From: Azadirachta indica
Taxonomy: Eukaryota > Streptophyta > Magnoliopsida > Sapindales > Meliaceae
Assembly: GCA_022749755.1 (NCBI GenBank)
Contig: CM040446.1
Location: 10,502,367-10,566,366, forward strand
Length of the DNA stretch: 64,000 nt
Reading direction: 5' to 3'
In this document: one piece after another, positions 1-12,099 of the stretch
Layout: every line of letters begins with the position of its first letter
How positions within the stretch are numbered: position 1 is the first letter of the stretch
Notes under the pieces: model-generated
What the model was told of the DNA's origin: nothing
Seen by the model: only the letters and a program-made list of their open reading frames with translations
The model's database searches: none
Position numbers and translations under genes: made by a program

Positions 1-299
1 AATACGAAATATCAAGGCATGTAAATATTATTTTTATCCAATTTTAAACTTAATCACATCAACTGTCAAAGCTTGTTTGCTACAATGAGAAGGTGCAAAA
101 ATTGGAGGGAAATCAATGTCGTATATAAGAAGCCTCTTCATCCTTGGCACATAAGTATCAAGTTACAAGACTCTAAACTCATATTGTCTTTGCTTTTCAC
201 TCATTTGGGTATTTGTAGGTTCTTTATAAATTGCGTTGAAAAAGTAGTTGTTTGTCTGTTGTTTGAGTTCGGTGCTACCATTTGAACAAGTTTGTTATT

Positions 300-610
300 T
301 AAGGTATCAACATTGTTGAATGATATTGTGAAAAATGGGTTTCATCGGCGTCTAATGCAATGAAATGGGTATTTGGTCTAAAATGTTGTGTATTCAAAAT
401 GGGTTTTTTCTTGGAAGTTTTTTGCAATGAAAATAGTTTCATTAAAGTGTTTGTGCACCGAACTATGTATGTTTGTTGAAGTTGTGTTATAAAATTGAAT
501 GGGTATTTTTGTTGCTCACTAGAAATGGGTATTCGTGGAGACTTTTTTAAGTTATAAGAAATGGGTATTTTAGTGTAGCAACTATGTAGCAAAGATGGGT
601 ATTTAGCACT
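300..610. repeat. Irregular short repeat AATGGGTAT
   Basis: The word AAATGGGTAT or a close variant (AATGGGTTTT, GATGGGTATT) recurs about seven times at irregular spacing in this 300-bp stretch. It lies just 5' of the transposase relic, so it probably belongs to the noncoding 5' part of that element. No reading frame worth calling exists here. The bases before it (1-300) show only short open frames with no recognisable family. Confidence 0.45.
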
Positions 611-779
611 TAAAGTTTTGTGGACTGAAAATTGCCAATTTTGTTGAGATCTTATGTTTTGAAAATGGTTTTAGTGAAGTGTTTGTGCACTAAAATGTGT
701 ATCTTTGATGAAGTTACTAATCCCAAGATAAGTGTTACTATATTGTAGGCTACCATTAGGCTTAAATACGGTGTTCATG

Positions 780-2125
780 TCTCAAAACAGAAAATGTACA
801 AGGCTAAGGAAAAAAAACACTTGTATCTGGTGCGGTTGACCATAAAAAAAGCTATAAGAGGATAGAGAATTATGCTCAAATGATTCTTGATAAGATACCT
901 CAAGCACTTGCAATTGTGAAAGTCAATAGGTTTACCCCTTCAGACGTTGAAACAATATTCGACAGGTTCATGCTATCATTTCCTATTGTCTAGATGGTTT
1001 CAACATTGGATGCAGACCATTTATTGGCATTAATGGATGTCATCTCAAGGGTCCATTTAAAGGGGTTCTTTTATCTGTAGTGGCACTTGATGGAAACACT
1101 AAAATCTACCTACTTGCTGTTTGTATTTGCAATTTCGAAAATATCAGCTCATGGACATGGTTCCTGGCAAATTTAAAGACTTTCCTCAACAATTTAAGGC
1201 AACTTACCTTCATATGTAATCTTCAAAAAGTTATTCAGCTTGCAGTAGCTCTTGAATTCCTAATGCACGCACATATACTAGTTGTGCTAGACATATTTTA
1301 GCAAATGTTAAAGTAAAGCATCCGAAAATTGATTTCAGTAATGCTTTTTGGGTTGCATCAAGGGCACCAAGTAGAAGGACATTTGAATTGGCAATGGAAT
1401 TGATAAAGAAGATTGATGTAGGCATGTAGGATATTTTACTCAAGATTCCTCCGAAACATTGGTCTGTTTATGCATTTGACCACAACAGTAAATCTGAACA
1501 CACAATAAACAACCTCACTAAGTCATTCATCTCTTGGATTGGTGATATAAGGAAGCTTTCGATCATCAATATATGTAAGTTCATTCAAAAGAAACTAATG
1601 AAAAGGTTTAATAGCCGAAGGAAGAAAGATATTGCTTGGAACCATAGATTAACGGGCAGAATTTTTTCAAGGTTGCAAAAGGAAATCACCCCTGGAAGAA
1701 ATTGTGCAATAATGCCAGTAAGCAATAACTTGTTTGAGGTAGATGACAGAGGAGTATCACATGTAGTTGACTTGGCTAGTAAATCTTGTGATTGTGGGGC
1801 ATAGAGTGTTAGCAGTATCCCTTGTAAACATGCACTGCCATGCATTATGCGTAATGGGTTAAACATGTGTGATTTTGTTGATGATTACTTTAAGAAAGAG
1901 ACTTATCTTAAAGTATATAGAGGAATGATTCACCCACTACCTGACAAGAGTTTATGGCCTTGTGTTCATGTTGATGCCATAAAGTCATTACCAACTAAAA
2001 GGGCTTCTAGCAAACCAAAACTAAATAGAAGAAGAGAAGTCGATGAAATACCACTGCATAGGAAAAGATATACATTGAAATGTATTGTTGCGCCAAGTTT
2101 GGGCATAAAGGGCATGCCCAATTAA
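780..2125 (+). pseudogene. Mutator-like element (MULE) transposase relic
   Basis: Conceptual translation in broken frames gives the middle and C-terminal parts of a MuDR/FAR1-type transposase. Visible blocks are the catalytic-core segment around 1020-1170 (motif DGCHLKGPFKG followed by a hydrophobic ALDG and CICNFEN stretch), a helical middle region (1290-1800), and a SWIM zinc finger split by a stop (CDCG at about 1785-1800, then IPCKHA at about 1819-1836). A degenerate zinc knuckle lies near 2070-2120. Stops and frame changes occur throughout, including a TAG replacing the Trp expected inside the SWIM motif at 1801-1803, so no functional protein is made. MULE transposases act in the nucleus and cut at terminal inverted repeats; none was identified here. 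The N-terminal part is unrecognisable. This could be a decayed autonomous element or an old domesticated copy, and decay fits better. Confidence 0.85.
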
Positions 2126-2690
2126 CCCAACAAATTCTAATAAAATGACAAGACGTTATCGAGTAAAAAATTTTCTACAACTCCATCTTCTATCCATTCT
2201 TCAACTAGTCTAGTATATGCACAACTATATAGTTTTCATATTTTTGACAGGTTAATAAGAGGGCAATGCATGCAAAAACATTAAGGACAACTGAAAGGGG
2301 TTTTAGTAATTTTTTGAAAATTGTTCCATGAACTAAAATTCTTGTTTTTGAATAATATCATATGCTTTACAAACTTGCAAGCTTGCTTGTCAGGTGCTAC
2401 AGCTTCCATCCTTCCCAAAACAACAAACCAACCACAACAAGCACCACCATATATTGCAACTAGAAGTTTAAGACAAGATAAAAATAAAATTTTATCATCA
2501 CCTTCCAACAATCATTATGTTTCTTAAACTTTGGGGTTTTAACACATACCTCCGTAAAGTTTCGAACGTTAACACTTGGATGAACAATTACTTTTATTCT
2601 ATGAAATATATGCATCTGCTTGTGTTTGTGAATGATTTGATTAGTCAGGTACAAAAATAAGAATGTTTGTAGAAAGTGTTCATAGGTTGC
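2126..2690. other. Noncoding 3' flank of the MULE relic
   Basis: This stretch is AT-rich sequence between the transposase remnant and the tandem array. Short open frames on both strands have no recognisable domain. It is probably part of the same decayed element. Confidence 0.4.
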
Positions 2691-4150
2691 TATGTTCTGA
2701 TTTTGAGTATTGTTTCAATGAACATCTATTTTAATGTTATTTAACATTATTTTGGTGCTAAAATTACTGATTTTAGCCTAGAATATTTTCTTCAATTTCT
2801 AGAAATGTTTTCATCTTATTTCAATGCTAAAGTTGTGCCAAAATTACTCATCTTCTCCCAAAGTTTTCCATGCTGTTTTGATGCTATTGTATAATTTTTC
2901 TAGTTCCTTCAATGCCATTTTGGTTCCAAAATTGTTGATTTTTGCTCAAAATTTTATTATGTTATTTTGAGAGCTATTTTGAGCTTGTTTCAATGCTAAA
3001 ATGATGCCAAAACTACTCATTTCTTTCTAGAATTTTTCTTGCTTTTTTTTGTCATTTAGTGCTTTGTTGAGCTTATTTAATGTCATTTTGATGCCAAAAC
3101 TATTGATTTTTGCCCAGAATTTTATTCTGCTATTTTAAACTTGTTCCAATGCTAAAATAATGGCAAAACTACTCATTTTTTCCCAAAATTTTTACTACTG
3201 TTTTCCTATCATTTTAGTGTTTTGTTGAGCCTGCTTCAATGCTATTTTGATGCCAAAATTATTAATTTCTGCTGTTTTGAGCTTGTTTCAATGCTAAAAT
3301 GATGTCAAAACTACTAATTTTTTCCCAAAATTTTTCCTACTATTTTCTTGTCATTTTAGTACTTTTTTTAGCTTATTCCAATGCTATTTTGCTTTCAAAA
3401 CTGTTGATTTCTCTCCAAATTTTTATTCTGATGTTCTGAAAACTGTTTTGAGCTTGTTTTAATGCAAAAATGATACCACCCCCACTCATTTTTGCCCAGA
3501 ATTTTTTCTAATCTTTTCTTGTCATTTTAGTGCTTTGTTAAGCTTGTTTCAATGCCATTTTGGTTTTAAAACTGTTGATTTCTGCCCAGAATTTTATTCT
3601 GCTGTTTTAAGCTTGTTTCAATGCTAAAATGATGCCAAAACTACTCATTTTTGCTCAGAATTTTTCCTATTCTTTTCCTATCGTTTTAGTGTTTTGTTGA
3701 GCTTGTTTCAATGTCATTTTAATGCCAAAACTATTGATTTCTACCCAGAATTTTATTTTGCTATTTTGAGAGCTGTTTTGAGCTTGTTTCGACACTAAAA
3801 TAATGCCAAAACTACTCATTTTTGCTCAAAATTTTTCCTACTATTTTATTGTCATTTTAGTGCTTTCTTGAGCTTGTTTTAATGCTATTTTGGTTCCAAA
3901 ACTATTGATTTCTGCCTAAATTTTTTTCTGCTATTTTGAGCTTGTTTCAATGTTAAAATGATGCGTAAAGCACTAATTTTTGCCCAGAGAAAATTCTCTG
4001 GTTTTTTAAGATTGTTTTAGTGCTATTTTAGAAGTTTTTTAAGATTGTTTCAATGCTGGTTTGGTTCCAAAACTGCTAATTTTTGCTAGAATTTTTTTTT
4101 TTTTGTTAGTGTTGTTGTGTTAATGTTGCTTCAATGCAATTTTGGTACCA
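2690..4150. repeat. Degenerate ~160-bp tandem array
   Basis: A diverged unit recurs about seven to eight times. Its landmark GCTTGTTTCAATGCTAAAAT appears near 2983, 3138, 3281, 3452, 3611, 3782 and 3940, a spacing of about 143-171 bases. Each unit also carries a second, related half (CAATGCCATTTTGG followed by CCAAAACTGTTGATTT), so the basic period may be about 80 bases arranged as a dimer. Copies differ by many substitutions and small indels, so the array is old. It sits immediately 3' of the MULE transposase relic and may have been the internal or subterminal repeat of that element. Confidence 0.85.
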
Positions 4151-5093
4151 AATTGACTAGTACATATAATGTTAATGGGATAGGTTCATTCCACCTATAG
4201 TGCAGAGAAGGATAAACCTTTGATGAGTACTATAGGAAACTTGTTTTTAATTTCTTACGGTTCAAACATTGATGTAAACCTTGGATTTATCAACATTTAA
4301 ACTAATTTCACTTTTTTAATGTTAATGTTGTATATTTGGGTGAAATTTTTACTGTTTGTATATTTGAATAGGCAGTTAAAAGAAAGAACATAACCGTTAG
4401 TTATAATCATTTGCAAGTAAATACTTAGCCTATAAATTTTTTTTATTATTTTCTAAAGCTCAAATCACAATTTTCAAACTTCAAATCTTGAGATCCAAAT
4501 GTTTCGTTAGAGACTTGTATTTGGATTGGGAAAATATATAATCATTAATTTCAATAATATAAAATATAATACATAATAATATAATAAAATTTGTTTGCCC
4601 TGCATAGTGTTATACATAAGGGTAATTTGGTCCTTTTACATACACTACAAACACCAGCATAATAGTATTTATGCCTTTGCACAGGTCTAGTAAGCCACAG
4701 TAAAGGTAACAATATAAATTAACCAAATTCTGTTATCTTTCACGGTTATTGGACAAAGAATGGGGCTTCATTGATAACTTTTCCAAAATTTTAAATTATA
4801 TATAAGGATTGTCAATAATTTAGGGGGTTTAACTGAAGATATCCCTTTTCTTTTCATCAAAGTCATGACAGAATCACTCAATATTGTTAGATTGGATTAA
4901 ATGACATGAGACTCTTAAAATCAAACTAGCCCAGATGGGATTGGGTTTACTAATATTAATATCTCAAAACAATTCAGGCCGTATAGCCTATTTGGGCCAT
5001 AATGTCCTTAAAACAATAACAATATAATTAAACGGTAACGAGCTTGGTCCATAATAATCTCTTCACATACGAAGAATGTCATTAAAAATTTAG
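4151..5093. other. Intergenic spacer
   Basis: AT-rich spacer between the tandem array and the 3' end of the LURP-one-related gene. No coding region, tRNA or clear inverted repeat was recognised. The last few hundred bases presumably contain the 3' UTR of the minus-strand gene. Confidence 0.5.
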
Positions 5094-5826
5094 CTAGCAT
5101 ACGGTAGATTCACCATAAATATGGTCGAGAGTTGCAATAACACCAACAACGAAGGCTTGATCAATTCCAGGCTTCACCGCAACGTAATATACATCCTTGC
5201 TTGCAATTGCTGCTTTCATATTCAAACTCATTGTCACCTGAGCCACAATGCTGTTGCCTACAGAATCAACAATGCTACAATCTCTATCTGGGAAATAACC
5301 TTTGATCTCAAAATTACTCCAACTTTTGCTGCTTCCTGTAGTTTCATCATGATTAGTGGAAACCCTTATTGCAATAACATTGTTCCTCACCAAACATGAT
5401 GAAATGGGTTTGGGTTCTTTTAAACTAAACACTTGCTTCTGAGATCCTTCATAGTCATAAGCATATCCCTTCCATTTTCTGTGTAGACTCAGGGCCTGCA
5501 CCATTCCTCCCTGTAATACAAGACAATTCATATCAAATAATCTCTAAAGGCATGCATATATAATAAGGCTAGCTAGCTTTACATACCTTTCTGCGGATAA
5601 GGAGGACAGGATCTCCATTCACATCTCTCACAACCAACTCCCCATTTGTGCCAACAACTCCGCAACCATCAACCTTGAAAACAACCTTCTGGCTGCAATC
5701 AGTCACCACAAATCCTCCTCCACTGATCACATGCGGCCTTCTCCTAACCACAAGGACTGTTTCAGAAGAAGAGCAGTATATCTTGCTAATCACAGGCTTA
5801 ATATTCGAGTAGTACTTAACACTCAT
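5094..5826 (-). CDS. LURP-one-related (LOR/DUF567) protein
   Basis: Two exons join in phase 0: 5826-5587 (80 codons) and 5510-5094 (138 codons plus stop), with a 76-bp GT-AG intron (5586-5511). The 218-residue product has the typical size of plant LURP-one-related proteins, which adopt a Tubby-C-like beta-barrel. Family features seen are the start motif around KPVISKIYCSS, VLVVRRRPHVISGGGFVVTD, the strand pair FKVDGCGVVGTNGELVVRD, G-PVLLIRRK at the splice junction, and the exon-2 pattern KWKGYAYDYEG...FEIKGYFPDRDC...IVAQVTMS...DVYYVAVKPGIDQAFVVGVIATLD. The founding member LURP1 is needed for basal defence against oomycetes; most members lack a defined activity. The ATG at 5826 was chosen because the family begins there; an in-frame upstream ATG (5991) would add 55 residues unlike the family. 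A TATA-rich stretch lies 55-95 bp upstream. Confidence 0.93.
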
Positions 5827-5879
5827 TTTCAATCCGATTTTCTCTTGACGTTTGATCAATAATAATTGAAAACAACCCA

Positions 5880-5920
5880 CGAACGTGTATATATATACAT
5901 ATACGTATACACATATAGAA
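5880..5920 (-). promoter_or_regulatory. Probable TATA region of the LURP-one-related gene
   Basis: An alternating TATATATA run at about 5887-5900 lies 60-75 bp upstream of the chosen ATG. The position would give a very short 5' UTR, so the real TATA box might lie further upstream. Sequence-only inference. Confidence 0.35.
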
Positions 5921-6369
5921 CAGGAAATTAATGTTAATTGAATGATACATAATAATAGGATGGATTTGGTTTGCTTGTTGGCTGGGTTCAAAGTTTGGCA
6001 GACTTTTGACTAATGTAATACGTAGAAGGCGGAAGAATATGAAGACCATTTGTATGGGGATACTTACTTTACTTGTTGAAGATGATGATTTCATGAATGA
6101 ATGAATATGATTTCTGGTTCACGCGCCAATTGTTAGCCAATTAGATTAGTGCGTTGTCGCCTTTAGGTTTCTTAATTTTCAAGTAGCTTTTCAGTTTTCA
6201 ATAAAGGGTTTGCGAGCCTTTTGAAAACTTTGGCAACTTTAAGACCATATATAGAACATTTATTTATACGTGGAACTTGATACCCTACATTAGGGGTATG
6301 TTTAGTATTAAGTACAACTTGGCGAAAATATTTGATAAATAATGTTTGGGAAAGGATAGAGTGTTTTTT

Positions 6370-6600
6370 TTTTTTTAAACACAAATTTTTATATATTTAT
6401 TGATCGTTAAATTTAAATATATCTAATAATTGAGATTAAATTTAACCATATAATTAATGTATAAATATAATAATGCATAGATATAATTAATGTGTATGTT
6501 AAATTCAATTTCAATCATTAAATATGTTTTAAATTTAACGATTTATAAATAATATAAAAATTTATAAAAAAAAAAAAAAAGAGTGTATAATCCTTCCTCG
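6370..6600. mobile_element. Fold-back MITE, family A copy
   Basis: The left arm (around ATTGATCGTTAAATTTAAAT) is the inverted complement of the right arm (ATTTAAATTTAACGATTTAT-like, about 6528-6550), giving a nearly palindromic element of roughly 200-230 bp. It shares the GTTAGATTTA-type core with the copies at 9287 and 10546. Ends are blurred by poly-T and poly-A runs, so boundaries are approximate and no target duplication was found. Confidence 0.65.
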
Positions 6601-7362
6601 TAATGTTTTTATTCATAATCTTTGAAATAATAACAAATTAAGGGATATTTTACTTGATTTTAACACTTTGAACTTTAGAGTTTGGAGGGACTAAAGTGTT
6701 GAATATAAACAACATATGTCAATATTTATTATTTCCTTAAACTTCAAGGATACAGATATTATTATCATTAGTATTATTTGTAGTTTTCTTGTGACATAAC
6801 AATTTATTATTGAGTTTAGCCCGACATTATGTTATACATCTCATAAACCTACTCATAATAATATGACACATTTTTATTATAGAATTTAGAAAAATATTAT
6901 TATAATGCACTTTACATATATATATATATATATAAATTTTGTTATGGTGTATTTTAGAAATTTACTAATAATAATGTGAGAGATTCACCCTAAAAAATCT
7001 AGTTAAAAAAAAATTCAATCTACTCACAATATCATGTGAAATATTTATAAATAAAATATTTATTCGCAAAAAATATTGTTATCTCCCATATCGAGGATAT
7101 GAACTCAAGACACCCTTTCTTAAGCCCGGAGTTCTAAACACTGTCCCTTTGACAGGGTGGCATCTCTAAAGATTGCGAGAAAAAAATTTCTAAAATCTAA
7201 ATTTTAAACTTTTTGTACATAAAAAAACGTTAAAAGATTTCCTAAATACATAATTATATTTATTTTTAACATAAAATTTAAAAAATGTTAGAAAAAGTTG
7301 AAACTTTGATGTTATTAAAATTTAAAAATTTTTAAAATAAAAGTAAATTAAAGAAAAAAAAA

Positions 7363-7396
<34 letters not shown>

Positions 7397-7849
7397 TTGT
7401 ATAAAAACACACGCAATCGCGAATGTGTATGTATGTAAAATTGCGGAGTGCTGATGGTAGCGAGAGGAGATTGATTACACGGTTTCAATTGAAGAGAAAT
7501 TAAAATACGGTAATCAAGTCGTGCACGTGGCGGTAATCTCACCACATGAATTTAAACACGTGTTACGTGTAATGGTGGTAATCAGTCATGTTGTGCCTGA
7601 TTATGATCCTACGTGTCAAAATACTGATGGGGAGATATTCTTATGTGTAGTAGGATCTCTAGCCCTTAAGGTTACACACTTCTTAAATTAATTTAAAGAT
7701 ATATGAAAAATGCATAATTGAACAAATATATATGACATAAAAATCTTAATTAATTAATATAATATATTTATTATATTTTTATTACATTCAATTTTTATTC
7801 TCTTTATATCCTTAATCTAAAGGTTGATAAAACATGTAAAAAAATGTGT

Positions 7850-8070
7850 AATTTTAAATAACTATTTATTCTTCCCATATATATATATATTTATTGAGAT
7901 CAAATATCAGTTTAATTTTACACATTTCTTATATATAAGTAGTTTGATTTATACACTTTTAATTATTAAAATTATATTTCATATATGAATTAATTTTATG
8001 TGTTATATTTGATTTTAATGACTAAAAATATTTTTAAAAAATTATCTATAAATGGTGTAAAAAATTGGAT
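7850..8070. mobile_element. Probable fold-back MITE, family A copy (diverged)
   Basis: Contains inverted arms (ACACTTTTAATTATTAAAAT on the left, TGATTTTAATGACTAAAAAT on the right) around an AT-rich centre, with the same general order as the family A elements at 9287 and 10546. Divergence makes the limits uncertain. Confidence 0.45.
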
Positions 8071-9286
8071 TGTGAGTTTGTATGATAAATTTGTTCCTAT
8101 GATATCGAATTTAAAAAAGATAATATAAAAGATTATTTGTTTAAGTTATTTCCATAAAAATATTTCATAACTCAATAAAGTTATTTAAAAAAATGACACA
8201 TTTGGCACTAAATAAAAAATTGTTACATAGAGAATAAATGTACATACAACAACTTTTTTTAATCCTTAATAAGTTCTTGAGTTACAATCAAACAACAATA
8301 AAAAGAATTTTTTTTTAAATTTTACAAACCTATTATTTTATAAATGTACTGATAATTAATACCTAAAAATTTTTAAAAAATTTTACCTAACATAGAAATT
8401 TCTACTAATTATGGTTGGTAGGAATTGAACACGTTCTCGTACTATCAAGACTAAGTCCTAATAACTAAACAAAAAGAATATTAAAAAAAGTTAATTTTAC
8501 TTATAAAAAAATTAAAATATAAATAAAAAAAAAAAATTATATTTTTATTTGGATTAATTGTAATATGACATATCTTGAAAGTGACTAGACTAATATTGGA
8601 ATCATTTCATTACAATATAATGACATTAGATATTATATCAAAAATGCAATGGAATCTTAACTGAACTTCTTAGTGCTCATAGTCTAGCATGTCGTTAATT
8701 TATACAGCATCTTTCCTTTCCATATAATAATCAACACTTCTCTCACAATATTATGTGGATTTCTTCCCACGGTATTAGAACATGGTTTTATTGCCTTCTA
8801 ATTTAAAGGTAGATATCACATAATATTTATATAGAAAATTTAGGGTTTAGTATAACTATCACATCTCTAAACTCTTCTTTTGGTAATGTAAAATTTTTTT
8901 AAAAAAAAGCACACTTCTTTTGATAGTTATATAGTTTTATATATATATATATATATGTTTCAAAGTATATATAAAACAAAAATAATTACACTGAAAAACA
9001 AAAAATGAAGGAGAATTATAACGTAATTATGACCACTTTGAAACTTTTTTTTATTAACTAAACATATTAATAAAATCTCAAAGTTAATTTTTGAATATCT
9101 AACTTGCATCAAGAAGAATATTTATTAATTAATTGTTAAAGCCACTGAAATGACCTAACATGATTAAGAGCTGAAATATGTTATTATACAAATCATGTGG
9201 AGAAAGAATAAGAAATTAATCAAAGAAAAAACACAAACATTGACTATGACATTTATTTGTTTTAGTGATTGTCCAGTATTATTTTA

Positions 9287-9536
9287 GGGGAAGGATCAAC
9301 AGTCTTTTAAAATTACACACATATTCTTATATTATTTATAAACCGTTAGATTTATATACTTCTAAGAGTTAAGATTAAATTTGATTCGTTTATTTAATGT
9401 ATAATTAATAAAACTAACAATATTTTTTTTTATATGCACGTTAGATCCAATTTTAAATATTAGAAATGTATAGATCTAACAATTTATAAATGATAGTAAG
9501 AATATGTGTAATTTTATGGACAACAAATTCGTTTTT
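9287..9536. mobile_element. MITE family A, 250 bp, with 9-bp target duplication
   Basis: Long terminal inverted repeats of about 75-95 bp. The left arm beginning AAAATTACACACATATTCTT is matched by the complement of the right arm ending TATGTGTAATTTT. The element is bounded by an exact 9-bp direct repeat ATTATTTTA at 9278-9286 and 9537-9545. Length, long TIRs and a 9-bp duplication suggest a non-autonomous Mutator-like MITE. Internal sequence is AT-rich and noncoding. Confidence 0.85.
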
Positions 9537-9720
9537 ATTATTTTATAGTTTAAATTGTGATGAATTATAAAAACACTACAGCTTTGCGTCAAGTTATATA
9601 TTTACAAATATCCTATCTTTAACTTGATTTATCAATACTACAGCTTACCACTTTTTTGGTTTTTTGAGATTTTTGTTTTAGAAAAGTAATTACCATTTGA
9701 TTATCAATCATAAAAAGTTA

Positions 9721-10460
9721 GGTTATTTTTGGTTATGCCCCCACATTTATGAACATGTATTAGATATAGACCAATTTTTATGAAAGTCATCACTCCACCA
9801 CCAAATAACAATAAAATGACTATCTTACCCTTATTCTAATTAAAAATAAAAAGAATAATAATATTTTAGTCCCTAAACTTTAATAAAATAATAAATTAGA
9901 CATTCTTTAGCTAATTTTAACATTTTAATTCTTATAGTGTCGTTATATTTGTCATTGTTCATTAAACTTTTTGAGAATGTAATTGATTTTTTCTCTACAA
10001 CAATAAAAAGTCTTAATTTCACTACAGTAAAAAGTTTTAGATCACTAAAAACACAAACTAAACCCACGACACATGACTTTTATTCACGATTTTTGAAAAT
10101 AAACAATAACAAAGATTGTAGGGATTTGCTTAGATGGGTTATTGTGGCTTTCATTGGTAGATTTTTTGATATAATTTGAAAAAAATTTGTATTTGAAAAA
10201 AAGATGGAAGAAGGGTGGCAAAAGATGGAAGAGAAAAATAACAACTAGGAACTAAAATGTTAAAATTACCTGAAAATATGTCCTCCTTTGTTATGTTACC
10301 AAAATTTAGGGATTAAAATTTTTTTATTTTTTATTTTTACTTAGAATAAGGTGGAAATAGTCATTTTATCGTTATTTGGGGGATAGAGTGATGACTTTTA
10401 TAAATGTTAGTTTATATCTAATATATGTTCATAAATGTTGAGGTAAGATCGAAAATAACC
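9721..10460. mobile_element. 740-bp long-TIR transposon (Mutator-like, non-autonomous)
   Basis: The left end (GGTTATTTTTGGTTATGCCC at 9721) is inverted at the right end (GAAAATAACC at about 10451-10460). Homology between arms continues inward for about 170 bp or more: ACATTTATGAACATGTATTAG, AAGTCATCACTCC and AAATGACTATCTTACCCTTA on the left each match the complement of the right. The 400-bp centre has open frames on both strands (for example 9937-10179) without recognisable domains. Flanking AAAAAGTTA and AAAAAATAT look like a decayed 9-bp target duplication. A similar sequence near 11835-11880 lacks the insertion. Confidence 0.85.
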
Positions 10461-10545
10461 CCAAAAAATATTTTGCCAAATAAAGTATATAATATGTATT
10501 AGAAACAAACAAAACAATTTAACAAATTACAAAATAAATATTTTA

Positions 10546-10786
10546 AGGGAACAGATCAGCAATCTCTTAGGATTAGACATATTTTTACATCATTTATAAA
10601 TTTTTAAATTTATATATTTTTGACGTTTAAGATTATATTTGACACATGTAATTAAATTTGACTTCATAATTAATACACATATTATATTTAATCTCAACTA
10701 TTAGAAATGCATAAATCCAACGGCTTATAAATGATGTAAAGAATATGTATAATCTTATAAGGTTTTTGGCCTATTAACCTGTTTTC
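10546..10786. mobile_element. MITE family A, second copy, about 241 bp
   Basis: Ends GGGAACAGATCAGCA and the complement of the right end (GAAAACAGGTTAATA) form terminal inverted repeats, and the arms continue through CATCATTTATAAATTTT and CGGCTTATAAATGATG. Flanks are AATATTTTA on the left and ATTATTTTA on the right, an 8/9 match. The downstream flank (10787-10920) also resembles the flank downstream of the first copy (9537-9660), so this may be a segmental duplicate rather than a second independent insertion. Confidence 0.8.
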
Positions 10787-10919
10787 ATTATTTTATAACA
10801 TCAATTGTGACGCATTATAAAAACACAGTAGTTTGCATCAACTATATACCTATATCTATCTTATCCTTAACCTAATTTATCAATATTGTACCTTAGTATC
10901 AAATTCAATTCAATACTAA

Positions 10920-11740
10920 CTTCTTTTTTTTTAAAAAAAAAATCTAGTAAACATTAACTTCATACACTAAAAAACCCAGAAATAAAAATAAAAAAAACCC
11001 TAATGCCAAAAAAACTCATCCGAATAAAATTCCTTTTACTTAAAATCATCCGAATAAAAAACTCATAAAACATTATAAATCAATGGAAAACATATCCAAT
11101 AAGTATTTGACATTTACCAAACAAAAAGTGCCAAAAAAATAATTCATGGACAATGAAAGGCCACAAGATCTGATTTTAGGATTTGCTCAAATTAGCCAAA
11201 AAATGAAAAATTAATAACAAATAAAAAATAAAAAGTGTTATTAATTATATAATCGCAAAGTATTGTTATAGAGAGAAAACTCTTACCAATTCAAGTGCAA
11301 TCGAAAGTTGTCGTCCAAGCTCTCAAAAACACACCAAATATGGCTTTAATTTCGATTTGATTGCTCTACACTGCAAATGCATTCGAATTATGATGATATT
11401 TTTTATCAAGAAATGACAAGAGAAGTCGAAGGTATTTGTGTTTGTACTTCTTTCAAATTTTTTAGTTGTAGTGAACTTAAGGCATTTTTTTCACTGTCAG
11501 AGAGAAAAAGTCAATTGTATCAAAAAAAAATTTAAAAGATGACGATGAAAGTAATGGTAAGCACTAAAATGTTTTTGTCAAATACTATCATGATTTGTTG
11601 TTTTGCTAAACTTTAGGGATTAAAATATTGTTAAAAAATAAAATAAAATAAAATTTTATTAAATTTGTATTTATTTTATTTATTATGCAATATATAATAT
11701 GCAGTCTAAATTTTGCATATGTCGTTAATATTATAACTTA
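10920..11740. other. Noncoding spacer
   Basis: AT-rich sequence with a slightly more complex patch at 11270-11530. No gene or clear transposon ends were recognised. It sits between two partial copies of the duplicated unit seen at 9540-9720 and 11750-11960 and may itself be an insertion in the second copy. Confidence 0.4.
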
Positions 11741-11749
11741 GAATTTGTT

Positions 11750-11960
11750 TTCGAGTACTAAGGAAAAAAAAGGAAATTACATATTTACCACTTAAGTTTC
11801 GTAAGCAATTTTTATTTTAGTGTCTTTTAGAAAATTAATTACCATTTGTTTATCAAATGTAAAAAGATATTTTGTCAAATTAAGAGTATGATATGTTACT
11901 AGAAATAAATAAAAGATATTAACAAATTATAAAAATAAATAAGGAATAACATATTTTAGG
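11750..11960. repeat. Paralogous copy of the 9.6-kb flank, without the 740-bp insertion
   Basis: This stretch (TTACCACTTAAGTTT, AATTACCATTTGTTTATCAA, GTAAAAAGATATTTTGTCAA, then ATAAAAGATATTAACAAATT) aligns with 9650-9720 joined directly to 10461-10535. The 740-bp element at 9721-10460 is absent at the corresponding AAAAAGATATTTTG. It therefore acts as an empty-site reference for that insertion. Confidence 0.75.
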
Positions 11961-12099
11961 CTGGTTTGACCCATTTAATAATTATATAAAAAATTGAAAT
12001 CTAACTCAACACAATTATTAAACGAGTAGTGTCACCCACTTAACATATTCCTTTATAAATTTTAATGGATATTTTAAAATATTTATATTAGAATTAACA

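Larger units (their letters stand above)
6100..9286. other. Gene-free AT-rich region with MITE-like copies
   Basis: No coding sequence was recognised. Contents include two copies of the fold-back family described at 9287 (about 6370-6600 and 7850-8070), AT dinucleotide runs (6918-6934, 7363-7380, 8940-8956), a GT run (7381-7396), and an isolated less AT-rich stretch at 7390-7660. Two short segments (7080-7170 and 8405-8465) resemble tRNA-derived sequence on the minus strand because of a GTTCAATTCC-like box, but neither is complete. Confidence 0.5.

Noticed and set aside
5826..5991. N-terminal extension of the LURP-one-related protein from an upstream ATG
   Set aside because: The 55 extra residues include hydrophobic and Tyr/Val repeats encoded by TATA-like DNA; family members start at the downstream ATG.
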